Notes: generated by a model from the sequence alone, not told the origin. A stretch of DNA of 64,000 bases from Microlunatus sp. Gsoil 973 (GCF_009707365.1 NZ_CP046122.1:1426001-1490000); one strand, 5' to 3'; positions 46,501 to 55,858 are shown, numbered from the stretch's first letter. Made by a program: numbers and translations.

Positions 46501-46845
46501 GGCTCGACGGTAGCGGGTCAGACCTGCCGGGCAAGCTTCACCGCCGCCAGCACCTGCCCCGGACAGTGCCCCGGAAGGCTCCCTGCCCGGCGAGCGTTCT
46601 CCCGCGGATACCAAGATCAGAATCAGCCATCGTCACCTAGACGATCCCTGACCGGACAGACTTGGCCGGGCACCCGACTGAGCGGGGATTCAGTCTGTCA
46701 GACGGGATTCGGTGGAACCTCGCACGCGGCGATTTCGGCGCACACCGAATCCATGCGAAGCGACTTTCGAAGCCGGTTAGATCGCGTAAGCACACAAAGT
46801 GTGTCGAACCCGTAGCCGCCTTCCCCCGAACGACAGGAACAACGC
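46501..46845. other. Intergenic region
   Basis: No gene seen. It ends with AGGA about eight bases before the secreted-protein start. Confidence 0.4.
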
Positions 46846-47208
46846 ATGTCAAGCTCATCGACGATCACCAAGGTTGTACAGGCCCTCGCGGTTGCCATCA
46901 TGGCACTCGGCATCTCACTGGTCGGCGGCATCTCAGCCGCCAGCGCCGAACCCACATCGACCGCCGGCACCCGCGTTGTGGCAAAGGCGGGCATCGCAGA
47001 CCGGTCCGCTGAAACGCAGACGGCTGTGGCGAGCTCCGGCTCCTATTGCCACGGGGGTCCCCGACCGGTCTACTCATGTGGCCCCTACGCCAATTACTAC
47101 GTCTGCGAGGCCATGGCCGACATCTTCAGAATGTTCGGCGACTACCCGGCGACGTGCTGGTACTTCCCCCATGGAAACCTGGGAGGCGGCCCGGGCTTCT
47201 ACTTCTGA
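46846..47208 (+). CDS. Small secreted protein with four cysteines
   Basis: 120 residues. A Sec signal peptide: ITKVVQALAVAIMALGISLV and cleavage after SAASA (about residue 34). The mature part is low-complexity to about 62 and then has YCHGGPRPVYSCGPY, YYVCEAMADIFR and ATCWYFPHGNLGGGPGFYF. The four Cys could form two disulfides. No family known to me. Confidence 0.7.
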   Translation: MSSSSTITKVVQALAVAIMALGISLVGGISAASAEPTSTAGTRVVAKAGIADRSAETQTAVASSGSYCHGGPRPVYSCGPYANYYVCEAMADIFRMFGDYPATCWYFPHGNLGGGPGFYF

Positions 47209-47282
47209 TGCCCCCGCGATCACGCAGAACACCGCGACACTGCCGCCATCGGCCGGACCGGCACCGGGACCACGGCGTGTAC

Positions 47283-48092
47283 CTAACGCAGCAACGCCAG
47301 GTAGGCGAGGCTGCGCGGCACCTGGTCGGCGGTCGAGGGGCTCTCGTCCTCGATGTAGTAGTGCTCGATCGACGACTCACGGGCCGCGCGGAGGATGTCG
47401 GGCAGATTGAGCTGCCCGTCCCCGAGAGCAACGTCGTTCTCCCGTGCAGTCGATCCGCTCAAGTCGCCCACGACGCCGCGTCGGAGGTCTTTGAGGTGCA
47501 TCAGGTGGAATCGGTCCGGATAGCGACGCAGCAGCTGCGCAGGATCCTGGCCAGGGAAGAAGGTCCACAGGATATCCAGTTCGAAGCCCACCTCGGCGGG
47601 ATCGGTGTTCTGGATGATCAGATCGAACAGCGTGCCGCCGCCGTGAGGCACGAACTCGTACCCGTGATTGTGATAGCACAACGTCAGGTTGTGCTCGGAA
47701 CGCAGCCGGCTTCCGACGCGGTTGAAGGCAGCCGCCGCGTCAAGGGCCTGCCGGTGGTCGAAGGGTGGCTCGTGAGGGACCCAGGCGACTCGCACGAACC
47801 GGGCCCCTAGGGTCTTCGCCGCCGCCGCGACCGCATCGGTGGAGTCCTGGAGATCGGCGTACCCGACGCCGTAGGAAGAGCAGTGCATGCCTCGTTCGTC
47901 AAGCAGGGTACGGATGTCGGCCGCGGTGCGACCGAACAGGTTGGAGAGTTCGATGTCGGTCATACCGAGCGATCGGATGTGGTCGAGGGTGCCGGCGACG
48001 TCTCGTTCGAACTCTCGGCGGTAGGTGAAGGACACCACCCCCGGCGTCTGGGGAAACAGCTGGTCGTCGGTCGCCTGAGCAGCAGTGGCCAT
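47283..48092 (-). CDS. Sugar phosphate isomerase/epimerase-like TIM barrel
   Basis: 269 residues, AP-endonuclease-2/IolE-like fold: LGMTDIELSNLFGRTAADIR, TLCYHNHGYEF (metal His), EVGFELDILWTFFPGQDP (metal Glu/Asp), FHLMHLKDLRRG and a C-terminal YYIEDES (metal Glu). Pairs of such isomerases with Gfo/Idh/MocA dehydrogenases degrade inositol-like or keto-sugars. It starts 25 bases after the dehydrogenase stop on the same strand. Confidence 0.88.
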   Translation of the reverse strand: MATAAQATDDQLFPQTPGVVSFTYRREFERDVAGTLDHIRSLGMTDIELSNLFGRTAADIRTLLDERGMHCSSYGVGYADLQDSTDAVAAAAKTLGARFVRVAWVPHEPPFDHRQALDAAAAFNRVGSRLRSEHNLTLCYHNHGYEFVPHGGGTLFDLIIQNTDPAEVGFELDILWTFFPGQDPAQLLRRYPDRFHLMHLKDLRRGVVGDLSGSTARENDVALGDGQLNLPDILRAARESSIEHYYIEDESPSTADQVPRSLAYLALLR

Positions 48093-48117
48093 TGGGTGCC
48101 TCGTCCGGGTCGGTCGG

Positions 48118-49272
48118 TCAGGACGAGAACGACGCGTTCATGTCGGCCACGCCACCGGACGTCGCGGCGCCCGCGTCGAAGGTCGAGGACTCCCGCTTCG
48201 CCGCCAACCATTGCTCGAAGGTAGCCGGGTCGAGTGGCAGTTCCACCGTGCGATCCAGTTCAGAGGACAAGATGATCGCGTTGGCCAACGAGACCGACGC
48301 ACGACCCTCGGCAGCCTCAGCGATCAGCGAACCGTTGCCGAGGATGGTCCCAACGAAGGCATTGATCACCTCAGTGTGCCGCCCGCCCTTGCCGTCGACC
48401 TCGATCGTCTCCCAGGAGGTCTCCGGGCCGCCGAAGGACTTCTCAGTCGTGGCGTTCCACTCCGAGGTCGGCACGGCGGTCCGGGTGAACTCGAGCCGGT
48501 CGGGATAGACCACGACGCGGCCGTTGTCGCCGATGATCTCGCGGCGGTCGGTCCCGGGTGCCTCGCCGGTGGTCGCCACCAGGACCGCGGTGCTGCCGTC
48601 GGCGAACTCCAACAGGGCGTTGACCTCGTCCTCGACTTCGATCGGGTGGTACTTGCCGATCGGGCAGAACGCACGGACCCGCTGCGGCAACCCGAACAGC
48701 CACTGGAAGAGGTCCAGGTCGTGCGGGAGCTGGTTGACCAGCATGCCGCCGCCCTCGCCGCCCCAGGTCGCGCGCCAGTTACTGGACGCGTAGTAGGCGT
48801 TGGACCGGAACCAGGAGGTGAGGATCCAGTTGATCCGGCGGATCCGGCCGAGCTGCCCGGACTGGATCAGCTCCCGCAGCTGCCGGTAACGGGGTTCGGT
48901 ACGAGTGTCGAACATGACAGCGAACACCTGGTCGGGATCGGTGTGGGCGGCGATCATCCGGTCGCAGTCGGCCTGGTGCACTGCCAGCGGCTTCTCCACC
49001 AGCACATGCAGACCGTGGCTGAGGGCGTCGATGCTGATCGGGGTGTGCGCGTAGTGCGGTGTCGCGACGATGACGGCATCGACTTCGCCCGAGGCGATCA
49101 TCGCGGCGCTGTCGCTCCAACCTTTCAGGTGCGGGTGACGGGCCAGCGCTGCAGGATCCGAATCGCAGATCCCGACCAACCGTGCGTGCGCGATGTCTCC
49201 GCGCTCGAATCGGGCCACGTGAGTCGTGCCGATGTTCCCGATGCCGATGATGCCGAAGCGGACGTCTGTCAT
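48118..49272 (-). CDS. Gfo/Idh/MocA-family oxidoreductase
   Basis: 384 residues. Rossmann motif FGIIGIGNIGTTHVARFE, VDAVIVATPHYAHTP, LVEKPLAVHQAD (catalytic-region EKP) and MLVNQLPHDLDLFQWLFG (catalytic Asp/His region). Acts on a sugar or cyclitol with NAD(P). First gene of a two-gene operon with the isomerase at 47283. Confidence 0.92.
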   Translation of the reverse strand: MTDVRFGIIGIGNIGTTHVARFERGDIAHARLVGICDSDPAALARHPHLKGWSDSAAMIASGEVDAVIVATPHYAHTPISIDALSHGLHVLVEKPLAVHQADCDRMIAAHTDPDQVFAVMFDTRTEPRYRQLRELIQSGQLGRIRRINWILTSWFRSNAYYASSNWRATWGGEGGGMLVNQLPHDLDLFQWLFGLPQRVRAFCPIGKYHPIEVEDEVNALLEFADGSTAVLVATTGEAPGTDRREIIGDNGRVVVYPDRLEFTRTAVPTSEWNATTEKSFGGPETSWETIEVDGKGGRHTEVINAFVGTILGNGSLIAEAAEGRASVSLANAIILSSELDRTVELPLDPATFEQWLAAKRESSTFDAGAATSGGVADMNASFSS

Positions 49273-49409
49273 GGGTGTCGATCATTCCAGACCACCGAGA
49301 GCGGCAATCCAATGGCACGCCATGGAGTACGTGACCACGACAGCGACGCCGCGGCCGGTCGGCTTGCGACACACAGGGCTTGGGGCGATCACGCTGACAC
49401 AATGACCGC

Positions 49410-49931
49410 ATGTTGTCCCTGCCCGTTCCGGACACTTTGACGACGGATCGCCTTGTCCTTCGGCGTCGGAGAGTTGACGAGGCCGCCACCTATCGTCGGC
49501 TTTGGACCGAGCGAGATCCGCGGGTGCCGGCGCATCGGAGGCTTGATCATGCCGGCCGACCGACTGTGGAGGATATCGCCGCGCATCTCACCGCGGAGCG
49601 CGAACTGGGGATTCTGGCGGTAACGCGGAAGGACACGACCGAGGTCATCGGGTATTGCGGGCTGATCTTCGACGGGAATGGTGCGCCGGACGAACCTGAG
49701 TTGGTCTACGAGTTGCTGCGGGCCCACCACGGTCACGGTTATGCAACAGAGGCCGGACAGGCCTTGGTCTCTTGGGTTCGCGGAGCCGGCTACCGACGGT
49801 TGTGGGCAGGCGTCCGAGACTGGAACGTCGCGTCACGGCGGGTACTGGAGAAGCTTGGATTTCGCGAAACAGACCAGGTGGAGCACGACGCGGTCCATGG
49901 CGACAGCCTGCTTGCGGTACGCGAGTTCTGA
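49410..49931 (+). CDS. RimJ/RimL-type GNAT acetyltransferase
   Basis: 173 residues. TDRLVLRRRRVDEAATYRRL, EVIGYCGLIFDG, the acetyl-CoA loop ELLRAHHGHGYATEAGQALV and NVASRRVLEKLGFRET. Standard GNAT order. Substrate unknown (alarmone, amino-acid or protein N-terminus). Confidence 0.88.
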   Translation: MLSLPVPDTLTTDRLVLRRRRVDEAATYRRLWTERDPRVPAHRRLDHAGRPTVEDIAAHLTAERELGILAVTRKDTTEVIGYCGLIFDGNGAPDEPELVYELLRAHHGHGYATEAGQALVSWVRGAGYRRLWAGVRDWNVASRRVLEKLGFRETDQVEHDAVHGDSLLAVREF

Positions 49932-50024
49932 ACACTTCCCTGTGATCAATCCTCCAGCGCGCAGCGACCGAAATGCTGTTGCCGCCAGGTTTGGCACCTC
50001 CGACGATGTTCTGCGCACCGTATT

Positions 50025-50040
50025 ATCTTGATATCAAGAT
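50025..50040. promoter_or_regulatory. Perfect 16-bp palindrome upstream of the VOC gene
   Basis: ATCTTGATATCAAGAT, 18 bases before GTG 50059, with a TAGGAT box just downstream. The form is typical of MarR/PadR-type operators, yet no regulator gene is adjacent. Confidence 0.6.
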
Positions 50041-50058
50041 TTCTAGGATAGGGGTCCG

Positions 50059-50418
50059 GTGATCACGGGGATTGACCACGTGCAGATCGCGATTCCGCGC
50101 GGCCAGGAGCAACTTGCCAGGGAGTTCTACGGCGATCTGCTGGGGATGACTGAGATTCCCAAGCCAGTCCAGCTACGCCAACGTGGTGGCTGCTGGTTCA
50201 AATCAGGCACAGCCGTTCTCCACCTTGGGGTCGAGGAGCCGTACGTCGCCGCGCGAAAGGCCCATCCGGCATTCCTGGTCGAGGATCTGGGTGAGCTGCA
50301 GGAGCGCCTGACGATCGCCGGCTACGACTGCCTCCGCTCCGATGGCGAGATCAGTGGCGTGCGCCGATTCCACACGCGTGACGCGTTCGGCAATCGGATC
50401 GAATTCCAGCAGCTCTGA
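50059..50418 (+). CDS. VOC-superfamily (glyoxalase-like) protein
   Basis: 119 residues. ITGIDHVQIAIPRGQEQLAR then FYGDLLGMTEIPKP, CWFKSGTAVLHLGVEEP and TRDAFGNRIEFQQL, with candidate metal residues His (DHVQ) and Glu (IEF). Compact two-module VOC fold as in fosfomycin- or bleomycin-type and lyase relatives. Preceded by a palindromic operator. Confidence 0.85.
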   Translation: MITGIDHVQIAIPRGQEQLAREFYGDLLGMTEIPKPVQLRQRGGCWFKSGTAVLHLGVEEPYVAARKAHPAFLVEDLGELQERLTIAGYDCLRSDGEISGVRRFHTRDAFGNRIEFQQL

Positions 50419-50518
50419 CTCGGCGCCGTCCGGGTAACGATCGGTGACCGGGCTTTTGGCGATCGCCGGCAACTACGCTGAGGCGACGTCCTGGCAGCCC
50501 GCGTGAAGTGGAGATCCC

Positions 50519-51016
50519 GTGCGACCCCTGATTCTCAGCGGCGGTCCCGCCGTTGGAAAGACATCCAGCGGCCGAGCTCTCGCACTCGAATGCGACCGCG
50601 GTGCCTACATCGATGCCGACGACGTACGCCAGTTCGTGGTCTCCGGTGCAAGGACCTTGTGGAGCGGGCCCGAAGGGCAAGCCCAACTCCTGCTCGGAGC
50701 GCGCAACGTCTCAGCAGTGGCTCGCAACTTCATCGAAGCCGCGTTTGACGTCACCATCGCCGACTTCGTCACCGACTCCTCGCTCAGTGTCTATCGTCAA
50801 GCCCTACCCGATTGCTTCGTCGCCCACCTGCAGATCTCGCTGTCTGGCGCGCAGGAGCGCGCCAGGACTCGCCGGGTCTACCTGACTGACGATGAGTTCG
50901 CTCTTCTCCACCACATGATCGCGACCCCTCCCGACGCTGATGTCGTGATCGACGTCGAGGGAATGACACCAGCGCAGCAAATCCAGCAGATCCGGAACGC
51001 CTGGGCCCCGGCCTGA
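50519..51016 (+). CDS. P-loop kinase-like ATPase
   Basis: 165 residues. Walker A LILSGGPAVGKTSSGRALAL at the very N-terminus, DADDVRQFVVSGA, then a lid-like Arg-rich QERARTRRVYLTDDEF. Resembles AAA_33/small nucleotide or antibiotic kinases (chloramphenicol-phosphotransferase-like). GTG 50519 with GGAG upstream. Confidence 0.8.
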   Translation: MRPLILSGGPAVGKTSSGRALALECDRGAYIDADDVRQFVVSGARTLWSGPEGQAQLLLGARNVSAVARNFIEAAFDVTIADFVTDSSLSVYRQALPDCFVAHLQISLSGAQERARTRRVYLTDDEFALLHHMIATPPDADVVIDVEGMTPAQQIQQIRNAWAPA

Positions 51017-51330
51017 GGATGCCCGCAAGCTGCTCCTCCACCGAGACAATCTGATCATGGTCGTCGTGATCAAGGTACTCGTACCAAGGCATTTCGGGCG
51101 GGCACCCGATCAACCAAACAGCAACCAGTTGTGATCCCCAGGTGTCTGAACCCGCCGCGAGTACGTCGGGCGGCCGCTGGCCAAAAGACAGCTGTCCAAT
51201 GCCGCCCGCATGCGTAACGTCGTACCCGTCCCACGACCCTGCGACGCAACCCAGTCGCCGGTTTGACGACAAAAACCGCACAACCGGCGGAAACCGATAT
51301 CGCTGCACCCGCGTTCCGCCACGGTATTGA
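51017..51330. other. Stretch with a coding-like minus-strand frame
   Basis: The minus strand at about 51020-51250 reads GGIGQLSFGQRPPDVLAAGS, DTWGSQLVAVWLIGCPPEMP and WYEYLDHDDHDQIVSVEEQL. Composition looks protein-like, but it has neither a clear start nor a stop before it runs antisense into the kinase. I do not recognise it; possibly a gene fragment. Confidence 0.3.
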
Positions 51331-51728
51331 TCACCGGTTTGCCGTGGCCGACGACCGTCCGCGCACCATTCGGAGCTCGACCATGTTCGCGGGCCGGTGT
51401 ACTCGACACCGTCGGAGACGAATCCACTCCGCCTGTAGAACGAGGTAGCCCGGGCGTTGTCCGAAGCACCCACAGCTGAGCAGGTTTCATCACCGACAAC
51501 GAAGTCCAGCAGTGCTTGGCCTGCGCCCGTGACGTGGGCTGACGCAAGCAGATAGAAGGAGAACAGGTGCAGCGCGCGTGCGGGAGCGAATCCGTGCTCG
51601 GCATCGGGGCCGACGGCATTGCCGGCGTTGGCGATCGCCGAGCACCCCGAAGTAGGTCTCGCACCGGCTGTTTATTGGGTACGAGCGACACCCTCGGCAT
51701 CTGACGCCGACGCTTCCCGAACAATCAC
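51331..51728 (-). pseudogene. GNAT acetyltransferase remnant
   Basis: Pieces in three frames: VIVREASASDAEGVARTQ, then NSRCETYFGVLGDRQ after a TAA, then ASDNARATSFYRRSGFVSDG with VEYTG, and a C-terminal MVELRMVR ending at 51331. They line up with a GNAT (N-terminal strand, acetyl-CoA loop region lost, FYRRxGF motif). At least three breaks, so genuinely decayed. Confidence 0.6.
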
Positions 51729-51842
51729 CCTTGCTGGTGTGGCTCATGGGACGACGCCCCAGCTGGATCACCTAGGACAACGTCTGCCCGTGATCTTTGC
51801 GGCCGCCCACCCATCAACTACACCCGAACGTCAGGGCAGGCG

Positions 51843-52262
51843 TCAGCCGAGACGGACGAACGCTCGGAGCTGATTCGGGCGGTGGTCGTGTGCCTCGACG
51901 AGCTGGCGTGACTCATAGAAGGCTCGCTGCGCGGGGTCGGCATCTGTCAGGAGGACCAGCTGCCGAATGTCACGCGACCGGTCCAGAACCTCGTCGAGCA
52001 ACGCGCCACCGATGCCTTCGCACTGATGTTCGGCAGAAACGAGGAGATCTTGGAGATAGACGATCGTATTGCCGTCCGACACCGTTCGTGCGAGGCCGAG
52101 CAACGTGCCGTCACTGTCTCTCGCGCAGAGCACCAGGTGGGAGCCGTCGATGGCTGCTTTGAGCCGTGCCGGGTCGACGGTGTAAGCCGACCAGCCAACC
52201 GACTGGTACAGCGTCGTCAGCTCCGGAAGTGTCGGACGTTGGGCGCGAATCGTGAATCCCAT
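51843..52262 (-). CDS. GNAT acetyltransferase
   Basis: 139 residues from ATG 52262. LKAAIDGSHLVLCARDSDGT then LLGLARTVSDG, VYLQDLLVSAEHQCEGIGGA (acetyl-CoA loop with Q-x-x-G-I/G) and DADPAQRAFYESRQLVEAHD. The short arylamine/aminoglycoside-type GNAT core. Substrate unknown. Confidence 0.85.
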   Translation of the reverse strand: MGFTIRAQRPTLPELTTLYQSVGWSAYTVDPARLKAAIDGSHLVLCARDSDGTLLGLARTVSDGNTIVYLQDLLVSAEHQCEGIGGALLDEVLDRSRDIRQLVLLTDADPAQRAFYESRQLVEAHDHRPNQLRAFVRLG

Positions 52263-52290
52263 GGTCGCATCTTCGCAGGGGGCCACCTTT

Positions 52291-52400
52291 GAAGGTTGAT
52301 CCGGCAGAGGCCGGTCCAGGCGTCGCAGCGGCTCGTGAACTCGCCGAGGAATCCGGCTGCAGCTCCGACCGCGCCGACCTCGAAGGGACCGCCAATCGGT
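52291..52400 (+). pseudogene. Possible Nudix-box remnant
   Basis: The plus frame reads AGPGVAAARELAEESGCSSD, which fits RELxEExG of the Nudix motif, but nothing else of the domain is present on either side. It may be a fragment or coincidence. Confidence 0.3.
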
Positions 52401-52498
52401 TCACCGACCGGCATACCCGGCGACCGGCCGGCTGCGGTCCATCACGGCATGATCATCGGACACCCTTCGTCCGCCGCCCAAGACCGCTGGGCGTCAGA

Positions 52499-52993
52499 TC
52501 ACAGGTCGGCGCCGAAGATCACGACCGGTCGCCGGTGCATGGTGATCCGACGTTCCTCGACAAGTCCGATCTTGCGCGCAACGCCCTGAGAACGGAGGTT
52601 GTCAGGGTGGATGATCGCGATCAAGTGCCGGACGCCTGAGGCCCGAGCGAACTCCCGACAGGCGGTCGCCGCCTCGGTTGCAAGCCCCTGAAGCTGGAAC
52701 TTGCTCCGTACGTGGTAGACGACCTCGATCTCGGGTTCGCCGTCGGGACGTTGGACGGTGAGGCCGCAGTCGCCAACGAATTCGCGATCATGAGTCTCGA
52801 TGATCCACAATCCGTGGCCATACGTCGCGTAGTTGTTGATGTTCCAATCGATCCAGCTCAGCGACTCTTCCCTGGTCTTGGGTGCTGGGTAGTAGGTCAT
52901 GATCTTTGGGTCGCCCAACAAAGCGGCCATGTCATCGAGGTCGTGATGAGTCATTTCGCGGAAACGCAGCCGCGGCGTCGCGTCAGGGAGCAC
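52499..52993 (-). CDS. RimJ/RimL-type GNAT acetyltransferase
   Basis: 164 residues. TPRLRFREMTHHDLDDMAAL, EFVGDCGLTVQRPDG, IEVVYHVRSKFQLQGLATEA (acetyl-CoA loop), and HPDNLRSQGVARKIGLVEER. Typical ribosomal-protein/amino-acid N-acetyltransferase family. Stands alone. Confidence 0.88.
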   Translation of the reverse strand: MLPDATPRLRFREMTHHDLDDMAALLGDPKIMTYYPAPKTREESLSWIDWNINNYATYGHGLWIIETHDREFVGDCGLTVQRPDGEPEIEVVYHVRSKFQLQGLATEAATACREFARASGVRHLIAIIHPDNLRSQGVARKIGLVEERRITMHRRPVVIFGADL

Positions 52994-53273
52994 CGCGCGA
53001 AGTTAGTGCGGCGAGCCTCCAGCCGTCAACAGGATTCGGCAACGCTCTCCTGTCCGCCCGCTGATCACGTGGTGAGGCGCCCAACTGCGCAACCCGCGGC
53101 AATCCGGATCCCGGCGGGTCCGTAGTTGCCCCCATGCCCGGTACCGTGGTGCCCGCTGTCATGCGGGTCGAGACAACCATGCGGGCGTCGAAGCATGCCC
53201 GCCGTCTCGTGACCGTCTGTCGCATGGCGAGTCCGCGGGTAACGCAACAGCTGTCTTCCAGTGAGGGGCCATC

Positions 53274-54110
53274 GTGTATCTGGTCAGCGGAGCGACCGGA
53301 AATGTCGGACGTGAGGTGACTCGCGAGCTACTGGCCGCCGGCCACCGAGTGCGAGGGTTGGTCCGTAACACCGCCGCGCAGCTACCCGGTGGTGCCGAGG
53401 CGGTAACGGGTGATCTCGACAATCCCGATTCGCTGACCGCGGGTCTCGAGGGCGTCACGGGGCTGTTTCTGCTTCCGGGATACGCGGACATGGCTGGCGT
53501 GCTCGACCGGGCGGCGCGGTCGGGCGTGCAACGGGTCGTTCAGCTGTCGGGCATGTCTGCCGGCAGCGGCGACCGCACGAACGCGATCACTGCGTACATG
53601 ATCGCCAGCGAGGACGCCGTCCGGAACTCCGGTCTGACCTGGACCATCGTGCGCCCCAGCGCATTCGCGTCAAACGCGATGCGATGGCGTGATCAACTAC
53701 GCCGAGGCGACGTGGTGACCGAACCATTCGCCAATGTCCGTACCGCGGTGATCCACCCCGGCGACATCGGCGCCGTCGCAACGGCGGCCCTGACCACGCA
53801 GGGACATGGCGGTGCGGTCTATGAGATCTCGGGTCCTCAGGCGATGACGCCGGCGGACCGGCTGTCGGTGCTTGCCGACGTACTTGATCGACCACTGCGA
53901 CTGCAGCCGCAGTCCGACGACGAGGCGCGCGCAGCCATGGCTGCGACGATGCCGCCGGCCTATGTCTCCGCGTTCTTTGATTTCTACGCCGACGGCAACC
54001 TGGACGAGTCACGGGTGTTGCCCACCGTCGAGACCATCACCGGCCGACCACCACGTACCTTCAGGGAATGGGCCGAAGCGCACGCGGAGGAGTTCGCGGC
54101 AGCCCAGTAG
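53274..54110 (+). CDS. NmrA-type NAD(P)-binding protein
   Basis: 278 residues. VSGATGNVGREVTRELLAAG (GxxGxxG), VTGDLDNPDSLTAGL, LSGMSAGSG, WTIVRPSAFASNAMRW and the C-terminal RPPRTFREWAEAHAEEFAA. Second copy of the family found at 13293, with similar length and ending. GAGGGG precedes GTG 53274. Confidence 0.88.
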   Translation: MYLVSGATGNVGREVTRELLAAGHRVRGLVRNTAAQLPGGAEAVTGDLDNPDSLTAGLEGVTGLFLLPGYADMAGVLDRAARSGVQRVVQLSGMSAGSGDRTNAITAYMIASEDAVRNSGLTWTIVRPSAFASNAMRWRDQLRRGDVVTEPFANVRTAVIHPGDIGAVATAALTTQGHGGAVYEISGPQAMTPADRLSVLADVLDRPLRLQPQSDDEARAAMAATMPPAYVSAFFDFYADGNLDESRVLPTVETITGRPPRTFREWAEAHAEEFAAAQ

Positions 54111-54388
54111 CACGGCGTCATCGACGCTGATCATGTATGCGATGAGCAGCGGGAAGGCACCGGCGTACTGGTCACTCTCGCGCGCCGCCCCGATCGCAGA
54201 GTCCAGCCCGAGCTCTGAATCCGGGCTAAGCTCTGATCGGTAGTGCAGGTTCGGCACAGCGGAGGCCCAGGCCATGGCCCCGACCCGGCAGTGGCGTCGA
54301 AAGCGGAGGAACGCCGAGCGAGAAGCTGGCCGAACATCTGGACGAGCGTGCTCGTCGTATCCACCGGGTCGCACTGCATTGGGATCAG

Positions 54389-55018
54389 TTGAACGCCATG
54401 ACTGCCGTCGCCGTCGCGGCCTGGACAAACACGATCGCCACCCGCGGGCTGGAGGCGCTCTTCAACGAACTCCACCCGTCTCTGACCTGGCAGCAGCCGA
54501 CATTGTCAGTGGACGTGACCGGCCCCGAAGTCTGCCATCCGCGGTGTTTCGCGCCTCACATGACCGACCACGAGGACGCATTGATCGAGCGGGTGCCGGT
54601 CAGCGGGCGGGGCCTGACCATTCTGCCGACGGTGTTCAAGCCGGGTTGCGGCATCTGGGGTGACTTCGGCAGCGTTTGGGGCTATTCCATTTACTGCCTG
54701 ACGGTTCCGGTGCCGGTGGCCTGGAACTGGTTCGAGACCAGCGCATCGACCGATGGAAGTGATGCGCTCGGAGAGCTGCTCGGTCCTACCCGGTCCTGGG
54801 TGCTTCAGGCCTGCGTCGACGCTGCTCCGAGCACGAGCAAGCTGGCCCAGACCGTCGGCATCTCGGTTTCCTCGGCCAGCGAACATGCCGCGGTGCTCCG
54901 TGCCGCCGGCCTGCTGCAGTCAGAGCGACGAGGTAACAGCGTGCTGCATAGAACCACTCAGGTAGGCCAAGCTCTGATCCAGAGCACACGTACCCGAACC
55001 GAAGCAACCGCCGGCTGA
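54389..55018 (+). CDS. ArsR-type winged-helix regulator, probably N-terminally truncated
   Basis: The last 70 residues are a clear ArsR helix-turn-helix: LGPTRSWVLQACVDAAPSTS, KLAQTVGISVSSASEHAAVL and LLQSERRGNSVLHRTT. Upstream, IATRGLEALFNELHPSLTWQ fits the middle domain of about 330-residue actinobacterial ArsR proteins, and the frame stays coding-like back to about 54300 (LAEHLDERARRIHRVALHWD) without a start codon. The first 100 or so residues of the family are missing. TTG 54389 is only a nominal start. Confidence 0.55.
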   Translation: MNAMTAVAVAAWTNTIATRGLEALFNELHPSLTWQQPTLSVDVTGPEVCHPRCFAPHMTDHEDALIERVPVSGRGLTILPTVFKPGCGIWGDFGSVWGYSIYCLTVPVPVAWNWFETSASTDGSDALGELLGPTRSWVLQACVDAAPSTSKLAQTVGISVSSASEHAAVLRAAGLLQSERRGNSVLHRTTQVGQALIQSTRTRTEATAG

Positions 55019-55330
55019 CCTTTGAACGAGTTTCAGCATGGTGTCCCGCCCAAGCGTCAGTGGTTCGGCAGGCCGTGCTGGAGCCTCGGAATCCAATAGG
55101 CGTGCATTGAGGACCCAGGGCATTGGAACACGCGCACATAGCTCGCAGCAAGGCGAACATTTCCTTCCGGGAGGGGCGGCTCAGCGGTGGTCTCCAGTAG
55201 CGGCGACTGACAAGCCGACTCCGATGGTCGAAACGCCGCCGATGCCGATTGCCCTCCCAGGCTCTCTTTGACCTTGCCGCGGAGCAAACCTCGCGACTCG
55301 TCGAAGCTCGCGAACGGTCGAAAACCGCAA
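55019..55330. other. Intergenic region
   Basis: No gene or clear structure seen. Confidence 0.4.
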
Positions 55331-55558
55331 TTACTTAGCCGGCTTTTTCGGCCGGTTTCCGGAGCTCGACGGCTTGTCCCGGCGGCCTGTCCCGGCCGGC
55401 ATCGACCCACCAGCGGTCAAGCGGTACGCCTCCGCAAGGTCGCGAAGGAGCGCCGCCTTGTCGGCCGCGGTCATCGCGGCCTTCATGTTGGACTCCGCTT
55501 GGCTTTGGATCGCGGCGTACAGGGCTTCCTGAGCTTGACGCTTCACCTCGTCGGCCAT
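55331..55558 (-). CDS. Small conserved helical protein, 75 residues
   Basis: ATG 55558 behind GGGAGG. MADEVKRQAQEALYAAIQSQ, then AAMTAADKAALLRDLAEAYR and a basic Pro/Lys tail. Looks like a soluble helical protein of unknown function. The longer frame to 55663 has a non-coding N-terminus. Confidence 0.6.
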   Translation of the reverse strand: MADEVKRQAQEALYAAIQSQAESNMKAAMTAADKAALLRDLAEAYRLTAGGSMPAGTGRRDKPSSSGNRPKKPAK

Positions 55559-55858
55559 CCGGGCCTCCCTTCCTGCCTCGGCGTCGTGCCGACGCGACCG
55601 GTGGGTACCCCTGGGCCCCGCGATCCAATCGTTTCCCGGCAAGGGTCGGGTGATCAACTCCACGGAATCGTGCCTTGCGGGCGGTTGCTTCGATCAGCCT
55701 GTCGTCGCTTGTGTGCCTACACGCAGGGTCAGCCGGCATTTGGCCGGATCTTCACAAGTCCGGGGTGTTGGGACGTGGCTCCCCACCCACCCGCCCGCGA
55801 CCCTGCAGAATGACTACTCGTGAGGGGCACGCTCTCCACTTTCCGAAAGGGGTAGCTC

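Noticed and set aside
48085-49440. A 451-codon plus-strand frame
   Set aside because: Antisense to the Gfo/Idh/MocA dehydrogenase, which has full motifs and operon context.
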